This document shows, in pieces, positions 25,920-35,602 of a stretch of 64,000 bases of DNA. Under the pieces are notes generated by a model that was not told where the DNA came from, searched no databases, and worked only from the letters and a program-made list of their open reading frames with translations. Each line of letters opens with the position of its first letter. The stretch's first letter is position 1. The stretch spans positions 4,057,501 to 4,121,500 of the forward strand of contig JAUCFP010000006.1 of assembly GCA_030348385.1 (NCBI GenBank), written 5' to 3'. The translations under genes and the position numbers were made by a program. This DNA comes from Cytobacillus sp. NJ13 (lineage in GTDB: Bacteria > Bacillota > Bacilli > Bacillales > Cytobacillaceae).

Positions 25920-27899
25920 GTGAAGGATCAATTTGAATTAGTCTCAAAATATTCTCCTCAGGGCGATCAGCCTGGGGCAATCAAAAAAATTGTGGAGGGA
26001 ATTAATTCCGGCAAGAAGCACCAGACGCTTTTGGGTGCAACAGGAACGGGAAAAACCTTCACGGTTTCAAATGTTATACAAGAGGTTAACAAGCCGACGC
26101 TTGTCATTGCCCATAATAAGACACTTGCTGGGCAGTTATACAGTGAATTTAAGGACTTTTTTCCAAACAATGCTGTTGAGTATTTTGTCAGCTATTATGA
26201 CTACTATCAGCCGGAGGCGTATGTGCCTTCTACAGATACCTTTATTGAAAAAGATGCAAGCATCAATGATGAAATTGATAAGCTCCGCCACTCGGCGACT
26301 TCTTCATTATTTGAGCGCAAAGATGTCATCATTATTGCCAGTGTGTCTTGTATATATGGCTTAGGTTCTCCTGAAGAATACAGTGAAATGGTGCTATCCC
26401 TCAGAACCGGCATGGAGATTGAGAGGAACCAGCTTCTTCACAGGCTCGTTGACATTCAGTATGAGCGCAATGATATCGACTTCCAGCGCGGCACCTTCCG
26501 TGTACGCGGGGATGTAGTAGAGATTTTCCCGGCATCACGGGATGAGCATTGTATCCGTGTAGAGTTTTTCGGGGATGAGATAGACCGGATCCGTGAAGTA
26601 GATGCCCTCACCGGAGAAATTATGGGTGAACGTGAGCATGTTGCAATCTTCCCGGCATCCCACTTCGTAACGCGTGAAGAAAAAATGCGGGTCGCCATCC
26701 AGAACATTGAAAAAGAACTGGAAGTGCGCCTTGCTGAATTAAGAGAAAACGATAAGCTTTTGGAAGCCCAGCGCCTCGAGCAGCGGACCCGCTATGACCT
26801 TGAGATGATGAGGGAGATGGGATTTTGTTCCGGCATTGAAAACTATTCCCGCCACCTTACGTTAAGGCCAGCTGGTTCAACACCGTATACCCTTCTGGAT
26901 TACTTTCCGGAAGACTTTCTAATTGTGATTGATGAGTCGCACGTAACTCTGCCGCAAATCCGCGGCATGTTCAATGGTGACCAGGCAAGAAAATCCGTGC
27001 TTGTGGACCATGGTTTCCGTTTGCCTTCAGCCATGGATAACAGGCCGCTTACGTTTACCGAGTTCGAACAGCATGTGAAACAGGCTGTCTTTGTTTCGGC
27101 AACACCGGGTCCTTATGAGCTTGAGCATACACCGGAAATGATTGAGCAAATTATCCGCCCAACCGGCTTGCTTGATCCTACAATTGATGTCCGTCCAATC
27201 GAAGGGCAAATTGATGACCTTATCGGTGAAATCCAGGATCGCATTCAGAAAAATGAACGTGTGCTTGTCACTACATTAACAAAGAAAATGTCTGAGGACT
27301 TGACAGACTACTTAAAAGAAATCGGAATTAAAGTGCAGTATCTGCACTCAGAGGTAAAAACGCTCGAGCGGATTGAAATTATCCGAGAGCTCCGTCTTGG
27401 CAAGTACGATGTGCTGGTCGGGATCAACCTTCTGAGGGAGGGACTTGATATTCCAGAAGTATCTCTCGTTACCATACTCGATGCTGATAAAGAAGGTTTC
27501 CTCCGTTCAGAACGTTCACTCATCCAGACGATTGGACGTGCAGCGCGTAATGCGAATGGCCATGTCATTATGTATGCAGACCGGATCACTGACAGTATGG
27601 AAAAAGCTATCAGTGAAACAAAGCGCCGCCGTTCCATTCAGGAAGAGTACAATGAGAAGCATGGCATCACGCCAATGACTATCCAAAAGGATATACGCGA
27701 TTCAATCCGTGCAACCCATGCGGCAGAAGAGCAGGAAGAATACCAGCCATCAGCAAAGCTCGGCAAGCTGAACAAGAAAGAGCGCGAGAAGCTGATCGGC
27801 GATATGGAAAAAGAAATGAAGGAAGCAGCCAAATCCCTGAATTTCGAAAGGGCTGCCGAGCTTCGTGATTTAATATTAGAGCTGAAAGCGGAAGGATGA
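25920..27899 (+). CDS. uvrB: Excinuclease ABC subunit B
   Basis: UvrB is the damage-verifying helicase-like subunit of nucleotide excision repair. The 659-residue protein has Walker [13 protein letters not shown] near 40, the beta-hairpin [12 protein letters not shown] near 92-103, DEAD-like IDESH, helicase motifs [14 protein letters not shown] and QTIGRAARN, and a C-terminal UVR domain (about 622-657) for UvrC contact. GTG 25920 follows GGGAGG. It is SOS-controlled through the LexA box upstream and is co-transcribed with uvrA seven bases downstream. Confidence 0.99.
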   Translation: MKDQFELVSKYSPQGDQPGAIKKIVEGINSGKKHQTLLGATGTGKTFTVSNVIQEVNKPTLVIAHNKTLAGQLYSEFKDFFPNNAVEYFVSYYDYYQPEAYVPSTDTFIEKDASINDEIDKLRHSATSSLFERKDVIIIASVSCIYGLGSPEEYSEMVLSLRTGMEIERNQLLHRLVDIQYERNDIDFQRGTFRVRGDVVEIFPASRDEHCIRVEFFGDEIDRIREVDALTGEIMGEREHVAIFPASHFVTREEKMRVAIQNIEKELEVRLAELRENDKLLEAQRLEQRTRYDLEMMREMGFCSGIENYSRHLTLRPAGSTPYTLLDYFPEDFLIVIDESHVTLPQIRGMFNGDQARKSVLVDHGFRLPSAMDNRPLTFTEFEQHVKQAVFVSATPGPYELEHTPEMIEQIIRPTGLLDPTIDVRPIEGQIDDLIGEIQDRIQKNERVLVTTLTKKMSEDLTDYLKEIGIKVQYLHSEVKTLERIEIIRELRLGKYDVLVGINLLREGLDIPEVSLVTILDADKEGFLRSERSLIQTIGRAARNANGHVIMYADRITDSMEKAISETKRRRSIQEEYNEKHGITPMTIQKDIRDSIRATHAAEEQEEYQPSAKLGKLNKKEREKLIGDMEKEMKEAAKSLNFERAAELRDLILELKAEG

Positions 27900-27906
27900 C
27901 GTAAAA

Positions 27907-30783
27907 ATGGCGATGGATAAACTGATTGTAAAGGGTGCCAGAGCCCATAATCTGAAAAATATAGATGTCACCATTCCGAGAGATAAGCTTGTCGTCCTGA
28001 CAGGACTTTCAGGTTCAGGAAAGTCCTCTCTGGCATTTGATACGATTTATGCAGAAGGGCAGCGCCGCTATGTGGAATCATTATCTGCTTATGCACGGCA
28101 ATTCCTCGGTCAGATGGATAAGCCTGATGTGGATGCGATCGAAGGGCTGTCTCCTGCCATTTCAATTGACCAAAAGACGACAAGCAGAAATCCTCGCTCC
28201 ACAGTGGGAACGGTGACAGAAATTTATGATTATCTGCGATTATTATTTGCGCGGGTGGGGCGTCCCACCTGTCCGATTCACAATATTGAAATCTCCTCAC
28301 AGACCATTGAACAAATGGTTGACCGGATTATGGTATACCCTGAAAGAACAAAACTCCAGGTTATGGCTCCGCTTGTATCCGGCCGAAAAGGCACGCATGT
28401 AAAAGTGTTTGAGGATGTCAAAAAGCAGGGGTTTGTCCGTGTCCGTGTCGACGGGGAAATGATGGATCTCGGTGATGAGATTGAGCTGGAAAAAAACAAA
28501 AAGCATTCAATAGAAGTAGTAATCGACCGGATTGTCGTAAAAGAAGGCGTAGCACCAAGGCTGGCAGATTCATTGGAAACCGCGTTGAATCTGGGCAATG
28601 GCAAGGTGCTTGTGGATGTAATTGGGGAAGAAGAACTGCTGTTCAGCGAGAACCATGCCTGCCCTCAATGCGGATTTTCAATCGGCGAACTTGAGCCAAG
28701 AATGTTTTCTTTTAATAGTCCGTTTGGTGCCTGTACTGAATGTGACGGTTTGGGCTCAAAGCTGGAGGTAGATATTGATCTGGTAATACCCAATAAGGAT
28801 CTTTCATTAAAGCAAAATGCCATTGCGCCATGGGAACCGACTAGCTCTCAATATTATCCTCAGCTGCTGGAGGCAGTCTGCAATCATTATGGAATTGATA
28901 TGGACCTGCCGGTTAAGGATATTCCTGAACACTTGCTTGATAAAGTTTTATACGGATCCGCCAAGGACAGCATTTATTTCCGATATGAAAACGATTTTGG
29001 CCAGGTAAGGGAGAATTATATCCATTTTGAAGGTGTCATTCGCAATGTGGAGCGCCGCTATAAAGAAACAAGCTCCGATTATATCCGGGAGCAAATGGAA
29101 AAATACATGGCCCAGCATCCATGTCCTTCGTGTAAAGGCTACCGTCTGAAGCCGGAAACTCTTGCGGTGCTTGTATCCGGAAAGCATATCGGCCATGTAA
29201 CAGAATATTCGATTGAGGAAGCATTCAGCTTTTTTGAGAATCTGACACTTTCTGAAAAAGAAATGAAGATTGCGAATCTCATTTTCCGTGAGATTAAGGA
29301 GCGGCTAGGCTTCCTCATTAATGTCGGGCTTGATTACCTGACATTAAGCCGGGCAGCGGGAACTTTGTCCGGCGGTGAAGCACAGCGTATTCGCCTGGCC
29401 ACACAAATCGGTTCGCGCCTGACAGGTGTACTCTATATTCTGGACGAGCCTTCCATTGGTCTCCACCAGCGTGATAATGACCGTTTAATTGATACGCTGA
29501 AAAATATGCGTGATATCGGCAACACCCTGATCGTGGTAGAACACGATGAAGATACGATGGTGGCAGCTGACTATTTAATTGATGTGGGCCCGGGAGCAGG
29601 GGTTCATGGCGGACAAATCGTTTCAGCGGGTACGCCTCAGCAGGTAATGGATGATCCAAACTCCCTGACAGGGCAATATTTGTCAGGCAAGAAATTCATT
29701 CCGCTTCCGATTGAGCGCCGGAAGAACGACGGACGCTTTATCGAAATTAAAGGGGCTAAAGAAAACAATCTTAAAAATGTGAACGTTAAGTTTCCTCTCG
29801 GCACTTTTATTTCCGTTACTGGTGTATCCGGTTCAGGAAAAAGTACATTAATCAATGAGATTCTTCATAAAGGGCTTGCCCAAAAGCTCCATAGAGCTAA
29901 AGCAAAGCCGGGTGAGCATAAAGAAATTAAAGGTATCGATCACCTGGATAAAGTCATTGATATCGACCAATCTCCAATCGGGCGGACGCCTCGTTCCAAC
30001 CCGGCAACATATACCGGAGTGTTTGATGATATTCGTGATGTGTTTGCTTCAACCAATGAAGCGAAAGTGCGCGGCTACAAAAAGGGGCGCTTCAGCTTCA
30101 ATGTAAAAGGCGGACGATGTGAAGCATGCCGCGGAGACGGGATCATCAAGATTGAAATGCACTTTCTGCCTGATGTGTATGTACCATGTGAAGTCTGTCA
30201 TGGCAAACGCTATAACAGGGAAACGCTTGAAGTAAAGTACAAAGGGAAGAATATTTCGGAGATTCTCGATATGACAGTGGAAGATGCACTGGAGTTTTTC
30301 GAAAATATCCCTAAAATCCGCCGTAAGCTGCAGACGATATATGATGTTGGCCTGGGCTACATCACTTTGGGACAGCCTGCGACAACATTGTCCGGCGGTG
30401 AAGCGCAGCGTGTCAAACTTGCTTCCGAATTGCACCGCCGTTCAACCGGCCGCTCCCTGTACATTCTTGATGAGCCGACAACAGGTCTTCATGTTGATGA
30501 TATCTCAAGACTGCTCGTGGTCCTTCAGCGTCTTGTTGAAAATGGAGACACGGTACTGGTTATTGAGCATAATCTTGATGTCATCAAGGCAGCAGACTAT
30601 ATCGTTGACCTTGGACCTGAAGGCGGCGATAAGGGCGGTACCATCTTAGCAGCAGGTATACCGGAAAAAATTGCCGAAGTTCCAGAATCTTATACAGGTA
30701 AGTATCTCAAACCAATCCTGGAAAGAGACCGCCTGAGAATGAAAAAGCAAATTGAAGAAAAAGAGGGCGTGACAAACGCTTAA
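27907..30783 (+). CDS. uvrA: Excinuclease ABC subunit A
   Basis: UvrA is the ABC-type dimer that first finds helix-distorting lesions. The 958-residue protein has two ATPase halves with Walker A sequences GLSGSGKSS (near 34) and GVSGSGKST (near 645), signature LSGGEAQR in each half, and two zinc modules (CPQC...CTEC and CEAC...CEVC). The length is normal. It starts seven bases after uvrB and is followed by a terminator. Confidence 0.99.
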   Translation: MAMDKLIVKGARAHNLKNIDVTIPRDKLVVLTGLSGSGKSSLAFDTIYAEGQRRYVESLSAYARQFLGQMDKPDVDAIEGLSPAISIDQKTTSRNPRSTVGTVTEIYDYLRLLFARVGRPTCPIHNIEISSQTIEQMVDRIMVYPERTKLQVMAPLVSGRKGTHVKVFEDVKKQGFVRVRVDGEMMDLGDEIELEKNKKHSIEVVIDRIVVKEGVAPRLADSLETALNLGNGKVLVDVIGEEELLFSENHACPQCGFSIGELEPRMFSFNSPFGACTECDGLGSKLEVDIDLVIPNKDLSLKQNAIAPWEPTSSQYYPQLLEAVCNHYGIDMDLPVKDIPEHLLDKVLYGSAKDSIYFRYENDFGQVRENYIHFEGVIRNVERRYKETSSDYIREQMEKYMAQHPCPSCKGYRLKPETLAVLVSGKHIGHVTEYSIEEAFSFFENLTLSEKEMKIANLIFREIKERLGFLINVGLDYLTLSRAAGTLSGGEAQRIRLATQIGSRLTGVLYILDEPSIGLHQRDNDRLIDTLKNMRDIGNTLIVVEHDEDTMVAADYLIDVGPGAGVHGGQIVSAGTPQQVMDDPNSLTGQYLSGKKFIPLPIERRKNDGRFIEIKGAKENNLKNVNVKFPLGTFISVTGVSGSGKSTLINEILHKGLAQKLHRAKAKPGEHKEIKGIDHLDKVIDIDQSPIGRTPRSNPATYTGVFDDIRDVFASTNEAKVRGYKKGRFSFNVKGGRCEACRGDGIIKIEMHFLPDVYVPCEVCHGKRYNRETLEVKYKGKNISEILDMTVEDALEFFENIPKIRRKLQTIYDVGLGYITLGQPATTLSGGEAQRVKLASELHRRSTGRSLYILDEPTTGLHVDDISRLLVVLQRLVENGDTVLVIEHNLDVIKAADYIVDLGPEGGDKGGTILAAGIPEKIAEVPESYTGKYLKPILERDRLRMKKQIEEKEGVTNA

Positions 30784-30788
30784 TTAAG

Positions 30789-30824
30789 AGGAAGCAGTGC
30801 CGTTTTGGTACTGCTTCTTTTTTA
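30789..30824 (+). terminator. Terminator of uvrBA
   Basis: GAAGCAGT and ACTGCTTC arms, then TTTTTTAT. Confidence 0.93.
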
Positions 30825-30915
30825 TGGAAGAGAGATTAATTTTCCGGAATGAGGGGTATAGAACATGCGTCTGCAGCAACCTTCACTAATCTCAACCAAG
30901 AAAGGAACATACACT

Positions 30916-31629
30916 ATGAAAAATAAAATCTATCTTTTAGCAGGCTTTATTTTGCTTGGGATCGGCATCTATCTATCCATTACATTTCTTGGAGAAGAAA
31001 AAAAGGCTGAAGGCAATCAAGCGATTGTAGCTTTTGGCGATTCGCTTACCTACGGATATGGAGATGAAACGGAAGAGGGCTACATTGGCAGGCTGCAGAG
31101 CAAACTGGATCGGACCTATCCGAATAAGAATTATACAATAACGAATCATGGAGTGTATGGTTATAAATCTTCTGATGTCCTCCAGCAAATGCTAAAACCG
31201 AAAGTGGCACAGGATATCAAAAATGCAGATATGTTTATTGTATATATTGGCACAAACGATTTACTGAAAAGCAACGGCGGGGATTTGTACCCGCTCCATC
31301 ACGAAAAACTGGTTGAAGCTAAAGACATATATGAGGATAAACTGAATGGAATCCTGGAAACACTGGATACCGCCAACCGTGATGCACCTGTTATCCTGCT
31401 CGGGCTATACAATCCTTATCCAGACGGCGACCAGATTGAAAAATATATTGACCATTGGAATAAATCCATAAGAAAAAAAGCAGCAGAAAATAAAAATATC
31501 ACCTACATTTCTACCAATGAACTCTTCAAGGGGAAAAATAAGAAACAGTACTTCGCTGATTCCCTTCATCCGAACGGGAAGGGATATGAGCTGATTGCGG
31601 ATAAGATTATAGATCATTACTCATTTTAG
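30916..31629 (+). CDS. Extracytoplasmic GDSL/SGNH-family lipase or esterase
   Basis: A 237-residue SGNH hydrolase with an N-terminal TM or signal anchor (YLLAGFILLGIGIYLSITFL). Catalytic block I GDSLTYGYG, block III IGTNDLL and block V DSLHPNGKGY supply Ser, Asn, Asp and His. The family includes lipases and thioesterases of the TesA/YpmR type; the substrate is unknown. ATG 30916 follows AAAGGAAC; the earlier ATG at 30865 has no ribosome-binding site. Confidence 0.85.
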   Translation: MKNKIYLLAGFILLGIGIYLSITFLGEEKKAEGNQAIVAFGDSLTYGYGDETEEGYIGRLQSKLDRTYPNKNYTITNHGVYGYKSSDVLQQMLKPKVAQDIKNADMFIVYIGTNDLLKSNGGDLYPLHHEKLVEAKDIYEDKLNGILETLDTANRDAPVILLGLYNPYPDGDQIEKYIDHWNKSIRKKAAENKNITYISTNELFKGKNKKQYFADSLHPNGKGYELIADKIIDHYSF

Positions 31630-31708
31630 TTTAATTGTATAAAGTATCTTGGGCAGGCCTTAGTTTTTCTAATAGTCTGTGATACGCAGATATAATAGTT
31701 TTCGCCGG

Positions 31709-31891
31709 GTTGATTGGAGCGGAAGGCGCTCGATCCTCTAAAATGCTGCCGCATTTCCTTCGTGCGGTGATTATTCGAGGATGCTTATTCAAAGTCCTGC
31801 GGGAGAAGCGTAACAGGGAGACCCCACAGACGGAACGCTGAGGAGGCTCCCGGAAGCCCGCGATCGCTGAGTGCCTGCAGCGGAAATCAAC
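31709..31891. repeat. MITE-like intergenic repeat, copy 1 (with insertion)
   Basis: Ends are GTTGATT and AATCAAC, with internal TCCTGCGGGAGAAGCG, GAGACCCCACAGACGGAACG and GAGGAGGCTC shared with copy 2 (46623-46751). About 60 bases (about 31733-31794) are inserted relative to copy 2 and fold on themselves (ATCCTC...GAGGAT enclosing CCGCA...TGCGG). Confidence 0.85.
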
Positions 31892-32028
31892 ACCACATTT
31901 CAACAGATAATATCGCCTTCTATTAATTGATAACACAATGTAATGTTCCAGCAAAACCAATGTAACCAAGCAGCGTTATACTCCTATATAAGGGAAACTA
32001 TTGTCTGGATACAGAAGGGGAGGTCATT

Positions 32029-32373
32029 ATGGAGGATTATTTAGCGAAGTCTCTGGAAGAATGGAAAGAGGATATTTCCGAGGTTTTGGACCAGATTAAT
32101 AATGAATATGAGGATGTTAAAAAAGAACTCAAAGTATATTCCTATAAATATGGAATTACAAAACAGGTTATCCAGTCTACTGTGAACGAAGAGATTATTG
32201 ATAATATCCGCGAAATGTATCATAAGCCTTTTGAAGAGAAGTATAACGAATTGAAAGAATACATACGTGATTTGGATGAAAAACGAAAAGTATTCCAAAT
32301 GTTTGTCAATAAAATCGACGAAGTGAAAAAGAAGGAAGCTCCGCGCACAGACCTGGCAGCTGCCTATAAATAG
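32029..32373 (+). CDS. Hypothetical helical protein, 114 residues
   Basis: Acidic and lysine-rich, probably almost entirely helical or coiled coil (SLEEWKEDISEVLDQINNEY, then DVKKELKVYSYKYGITKQVI). No TM or signal is seen. GGGGAGG lies five bases before ATG 32029, and a terminator follows, so this is a monocistronic gene. I do not recognise the family. Confidence 0.75.
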   Translation: MEDYLAKSLEEWKEDISEVLDQINNEYEDVKKELKVYSYKYGITKQVIQSTVNEEIIDNIREMYHKPFEEKYNELKEYIRDLDEKRKVFQMFVNKIDEVKKKEAPRTDLAAAYK

Positions 32374-32385
32374 GATATAACCATA

Positions 32386-32416
32386 AAACCGTCTTTTCAA
32401 GAAAGGCGGTTTTTAT
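32386..32416 (+). terminator. Terminator after the helical protein gene
   Basis: AAACCGTCTTT and AAAGGCGGTTT arms, then TTATTAT. Confidence 0.9.
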
Positions 32417-32570
32417 TATAGAAAAGGCTATGCGACTTGAGGCTATGGAACCCCTCAGCCTGCAGATGTATTTTAAGAAATATGGAGGAAAATACTCCTT
32501 TGATTTTCTATAATGAAGAAGAGGCTGAAACTTTTAGCGCTCCATTTCCGTATGACAGATAAGGTGAAAC

Positions 32571-32702
32571 TTCAATCAGTGGGGTTTTTTTATCCCCCGC
32601 TGATTGTTAGTTGAACCAATCGGGCCTTTACGGGCAGTTTGCCCCCCACTTATCCTCCATTGGTTTCTCTGAGTCTTGAAGTGGGGGTTTTACTGCCCGT
32701 TA
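32571..32702 (+). ncRNA. Highly structured intergenic element ahead of yvlA
   Basis: Three complementary pairs occur: CAATCAGTGGGG (32573) with CCCCCGCTGATTG (32594); AACCAAT (32614) with ATTGGTT (32659); and ACGGGCAGT...CCCCCACTT (32630-32651) with AAGTGGGGG...ACTGCCCGT (32679-32700). The second and third cross, so they are alternative folds or a pseudoknot. It ends 12 bases before the yvlA ribosome-binding site. It matches no riboswitch I know; it could be a regulatory leader or a repeat element. Confidence 0.5.
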
Positions 32703-32727
32703 GACTGCGATAAAGGAGCTGAAAACA

Positions 32728-33042
32728 ATGGAAACAAGAAAGGTTCTGTCTGCCTTAAGCTATTTTAGCATTATGTTCGCAGGATTTATTTTTCCGCTCA
32801 TTGTATTTTTTGCATCAGAAGACACGGAAGTGAAGCGGCATGCCAAGAGCGCATTTTTATCACATTTGATTCCGCTGGTTCCTGTTCCATTTATTGTTTT
32901 TGCTGGTGTGACCCAGTTCACAGTAAATGAACAGGAAATCCCGATATTTTTTCTGGCAGCTGTCGGCATCACACTCATTCTGCTATTAATTGTACTTATC
33001 TGGAATATCATTAAAGGGGTAAAAGTCCTGATACAAGAATAG
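32728..33042 (+). CDS. yvlA: YvlA-like DUF4870 membrane protein
   Basis: A 104-residue membrane protein with three TMs and the family ETRKVLSALSYFSIMFAGFI and HAKSAFLSHLIP segments. Its function is unknown. AAAGGAG precedes ATG 32728. It is first in an operon with yvlB, yvlC and yvlD, as in B. subtilis, where the set responds to cell-envelope stress. Confidence 0.85.
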   Translation: METRKVLSALSYFSIMFAGFIFPLIVFFASEDTEVKRHAKSAFLSHLIPLVPVPFIVFAGVTQFTVNEQEIPIFFLAAVGITLILLLIVLIWNIIKGVKVLIQE

Positions 33043-33065
33043 AAATAATAGAGGAGGGCCAAAGA

Positions 33066-34175
33066 ATGAAAGAGGAACGCAAACGTATTCTGAAAATGGT
33101 CGAGGATGGGAAGCTTACTGTTGACGAAGCTTTAACCCTGCTGGAGCAGCTTGAAAAAACAAATCAGACGATGGAACAGAAGCAGGAGGATTTAATTAAG
33201 GAGCTATCTGCTGAGGTTAAGTTTGAAGAAGCTAAAAAGGGTGAGCCATACAGCTCCAAGCATCAAAGTGCCAAGGAAAAAATTATTGATTTTGTAGATT
33301 CAGCATTTAAGAAAGTGAAGGATCTGGATCTTGATTTTAATTTTGGGAAAAGTGTTGAGATCTCTCATATATTTCAGCATGCAGACGCATACTTAAAAGA
33401 TCTGGACATTGATGTTGCCAATGGGACAGTCAAGGTGATTCCATGGGAGCAAAATGATGTCCGAGTTGAATGCAAAGCTAAGGTCTATCGTGTGGATAAT
33501 CAGGATGAAGCACGCAGAAATTTCCTGAAGGATGTTATTTTTGCCATTGAAGGACAAAGGCTGAGATTTTCCACTCAGCAAAAGTGGATGAAGCTTGAAG
33601 CGGTCATCTATATTCCAAGGTCTGAATATGAAAATGTGAAAATCCGCATGTTTAATGGCCCGATTGAAAGTCAAAACTTAACAGTGGAAAACTTTAAAGC
33701 GAAAACGGCCAATGGAAAGATTACGGTTAGTGATTTAAACAGTAAAAATGTTGAGGCTGAGACAGCAAATGGGCAGATTACCATTCAAAAAAGCCGAATC
33801 GATCATGTAGAAGCCGAAACGTTAAATGGTGCAATTCTGGCTGAAGGAGACTTCAAAAAAGCCGAACTCCAATCTTTTAATGGCAATGTAACATGCAGGG
33901 CAGAAAATGAACGCTGCGAATGGATCGAAGCGAAGGCAGCAACAGGCAGCATCGACTTGTTTGTTCCGGATTTCGCTGCTGTCAGCGGAGAGCTTCGCAC
34001 CAATCTGGGCAGTTTCCACCCTGATATTGAGGGTATTGAAGTAATAGAAGAAAAGAGCGAAGTAATCCAGAAAATGCTGCGCTTTAAGTCTGTTAAAGAA
34101 AGCGGCAGCGGACTTAAGCTGCGGGCTGACTCAAAGACTGGTGCGATCACGATTAAGCGGTCAACAGCCTGGTAA
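33066..34175 (+). CDS. yvlB: YvlB-like DUF4097 protein
   Basis: A 369-residue protein with an N-terminal SHOCT-like helical segment (KEERKRILKMVEDGKLTVDE, also found in LiaX-type proteins), a linker, and a DUF4097 beta-helical adhesin-like domain (about 115-365) with repeated units (AKTANGKITVSDLNSKNVEA, AETANGQITIQKSR, AETLNGAILAEG, LQSFNGNVTC). There is no signal peptide. LiaX relatives sense envelope antibiotics, so a role in envelope stress is plausible. GAGGAGGG precedes the start and the gene follows yvlA by 23 bases. Confidence 0.88.
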   Translation: MKEERKRILKMVEDGKLTVDEALTLLEQLEKTNQTMEQKQEDLIKELSAEVKFEEAKKGEPYSSKHQSAKEKIIDFVDSAFKKVKDLDLDFNFGKSVEISHIFQHADAYLKDLDIDVANGTVKVIPWEQNDVRVECKAKVYRVDNQDEARRNFLKDVIFAIEGQRLRFSTQQKWMKLEAVIYIPRSEYENVKIRMFNGPIESQNLTVENFKAKTANGKITVSDLNSKNVEAETANGQITIQKSRIDHVEAETLNGAILAEGDFKKAELQSFNGNVTCRAENERCEWIEAKAATGSIDLFVPDFAAVSGELRTNLGSFHPDIEGIEVIEEKSEVIQKMLRFKSVKESGSGLKLRADSKTGAITIKRSTAW

Positions 34176-34220
34176 ATTCGCAGCAGACAAAATTCGCTTC
34201 TCTGATAGGAGGGCTTCTTA

Positions 34221-34415
34221 ATGAATAAATTGGTTCGCTCCCGCAGTAATCGGAAATTAGCGGGAGTATTGGGTGGCTTATCAAAAGCGATCGGTATAGA
34301 TCCTGCCATACTCAGGGTGATTTTCATTGTTTTATTATTTACAACAGGCGTTTTCCCAATGACACTAATATATGCTTTGCTTGTGTTCGTGCTTCCGAAT
34401 GAAGAGGTGCTGTAA
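34221..34415 (+). CDS. yvlC: PspC-domain protein YvlC
   Basis: A 64-residue PspC protein: a basic N-terminus (NKLVRSRSNRKLAGVLGGLS), then one TM (LRVIFIVLLFTTGVFPMTLI). PspC proteins act in phage-shock-type membrane stress responses. AGGAGGG precedes ATG 34221. It is only three bases from yvlD. Confidence 0.92.
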   Translation: MNKLVRSRSNRKLAGVLGGLSKAIGIDPAILRVIFIVLLFTTGVFPMTLIYALLVFVLPNEEVL

Positions 34416-34418
34416 GAA

Positions 34419-34778
34419 ATGAGATGGATTCTGGGTATTTTGATTAATGCGGTCCTATTTGTAGCGATCGCCGGCTTTTTTAAGGATTCGTTTTACTTGT
34501 CGGGATTTGGGGCTGCCATCGGTGCCAGCTTCATGCTTTCCATCCTGAACGTTCTTGTGAAACCAATCCTGATTATATTAACTTTGCCCGTCACTATTTT
34601 AACGCTCGGTCTGTTTTTGTTCGTCATCAATGCTGTTACGTTAATGATTACAGATGGCTTTATGGGGGATTCATTTGAAATTGCCGGGTTTGGCACCGCG
34701 ATTCTTGTGTCTGTGATTATGTCAATTGTTAATCTGATCATTCAAAAAGCGATCCTTGAACCGGCGAGGGAAAAGTAA
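34419..34778 (+). CDS. yvlD: YvlD-like membrane protein (phage holin family 4 superfamily)
   Basis: A 119-residue, four-TM protein of the YvlD/DUF360 family (GFGAAIGASFMLSILNVLVK, PILIILTLPVTILTLGLFLF). Despite the holin label this is a core-genome membrane protein in the yvl operon. It is followed by a strong terminator shared with the convergent amidase gene. Confidence 0.9.
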   Translation: MRWILGILINAVLFVAIAGFFKDSFYLSGFGAAIGASFMLSILNVLVKPILIILTLPVTILTLGLFLFVINAVTLMITDGFMGDSFEIAGFGTAILVSVIMSIVNLIIQKAILEPAREK

Positions 34779-34785
34779 ATGCGTT

Positions 34786-34821
34786 AAAAAGCCAGCACCC
34801 GTGTTGATGCTGGCTTTTTGC
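34786..34821. terminator. Bidirectional terminator yvlD / amidase
   Basis: AAAAAGCCAGCA and TGCTGGCTTTTT arms. Confidence 0.93.
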
Positions 34822-35486
34822 TATTCAATGATGGTGGCATTAAAGCCGTCCTTTTGCAGATTCCCGGCAAGTTTCTCGGCAAGCTGCTTTTCTGAAAATG
34901 CAACTTGAACTTTATATTGTTTGATTTTATCATTCTTTCTTAAGCCGTATTGTTCGGCGATTGCTTTTACAATGGCTTGTGCACAGCGTTTTCGATAGAG
35001 AGGGGTTCGGAGAAGGGAAGCTTCTTCTTTATTGGTCATAAACCCGCATTCTACAAGTACTGCAGTCATTTTTGTCTCACGTAGAACCTGGAAATCAGCT
35101 GTTTTGACTCCCCGGTCCCGCAAGCCTGTCGCGCTGATTAAGTTTCGCTGTATTTTTTGGGCTAATGCTAACGCTTCCCGGGGTTTGGAAGGGTAGACAT
35201 ATGTTTCAATTCCGCCTGCACTGTTCCATCCGCCGGTTCCGTAAGCATTGGCATGGATGGACACATAGCAGTCCACGTTATGTTTATTTGCCAGCGCGGT
35301 CCTTTCAGCAAGCGGTATGTCCCGTTCATCGGAATGGGCAAAGAAAACCTCCGTGTTTTGATACTTTTCCAGCATCTCCTTTGACAGGTCTGCGACAGCA
35401 CGGTTGAATTCATATTCTCTCATGCCGTCAGGGCTTCGTTTGCCGGAGGTGCTATATCCATGCCCGGCATCCAATATGATTTTCAT
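34821..35486 (-). CDS. N-acetylmuramoyl-L-alanine amidase (Amidase_3)
   Basis: A 221-residue zinc amidase that cuts the bond between MurNAc and L-alanine. The Amidase_3 domain (1-175) has H9 in ILDAGHG, Glu in REYEFN, H in SIHANA and Glu in VLVECGFMTNKEE. A short C-terminal SPOR-like region (about 180-221) may bind glycan. No signal peptide is visible, as with CwlC/XlyB-type mother-cell or phage amidases. AAAGGAGCG precedes ATG 35486. It lies beside the nag operon but has its own promoter (35520-35548). Confidence 0.9.
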   Translation of the reverse strand: MKIILDAGHGYSTSGKRSPDGMREYEFNRAVADLSKEMLEKYQNTEVFFAHSDERDIPLAERTALANKHNVDCYVSIHANAYGTGGWNSAGGIETYVYPSKPREALALAQKIQRNLISATGLRDRGVKTADFQVLRETKMTAVLVECGFMTNKEEASLLRTPLYRKRCAQAIVKAIAEQYGLRKNDKIKQYKVQVAFSEKQLAEKLAGNLQKDGFNATIIE

Positions 35487-35519
35487 CTGATCGCTCCTTT
35501 CATATAAAAAAATATTCTC

Positions 35520-35548
35520 ATTATATATAATATGGACAGACCGTCCAA
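35520..35548 (-). promoter_or_regulatory. Promoter of the amidase gene with overlapping dyad
   Basis: On the minus strand TTGGAC, 17 bases, TATAAT. A GGAC-AGACC-GTCC dyad (35534-35546) overlaps the -35 and spacer and could be an operator. Confidence 0.65.
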
Positions 35549-35562
35549 AAGGACATGGTAAA

Positions 35563-35602
35563 ATGAAAATAGGAGAAAACCCTAATGGGCTTTCTCCTAT
35601 TT
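35563..35602 (-). terminator. Terminator of the nag operon
   Basis: AATAGGAGAAAGCC and GGGTTTTCTCCTATT pair on the minus strand, then TTCATTTTA. Confidence 0.9.

Noticed and set aside
34419..34778. Holin-family label on yvlD plus a nearby amidase, suggesting a prophage
   Set aside because: Both sit in conserved chromosomal order with yvlABC and nag genes; no other phage gene is present.
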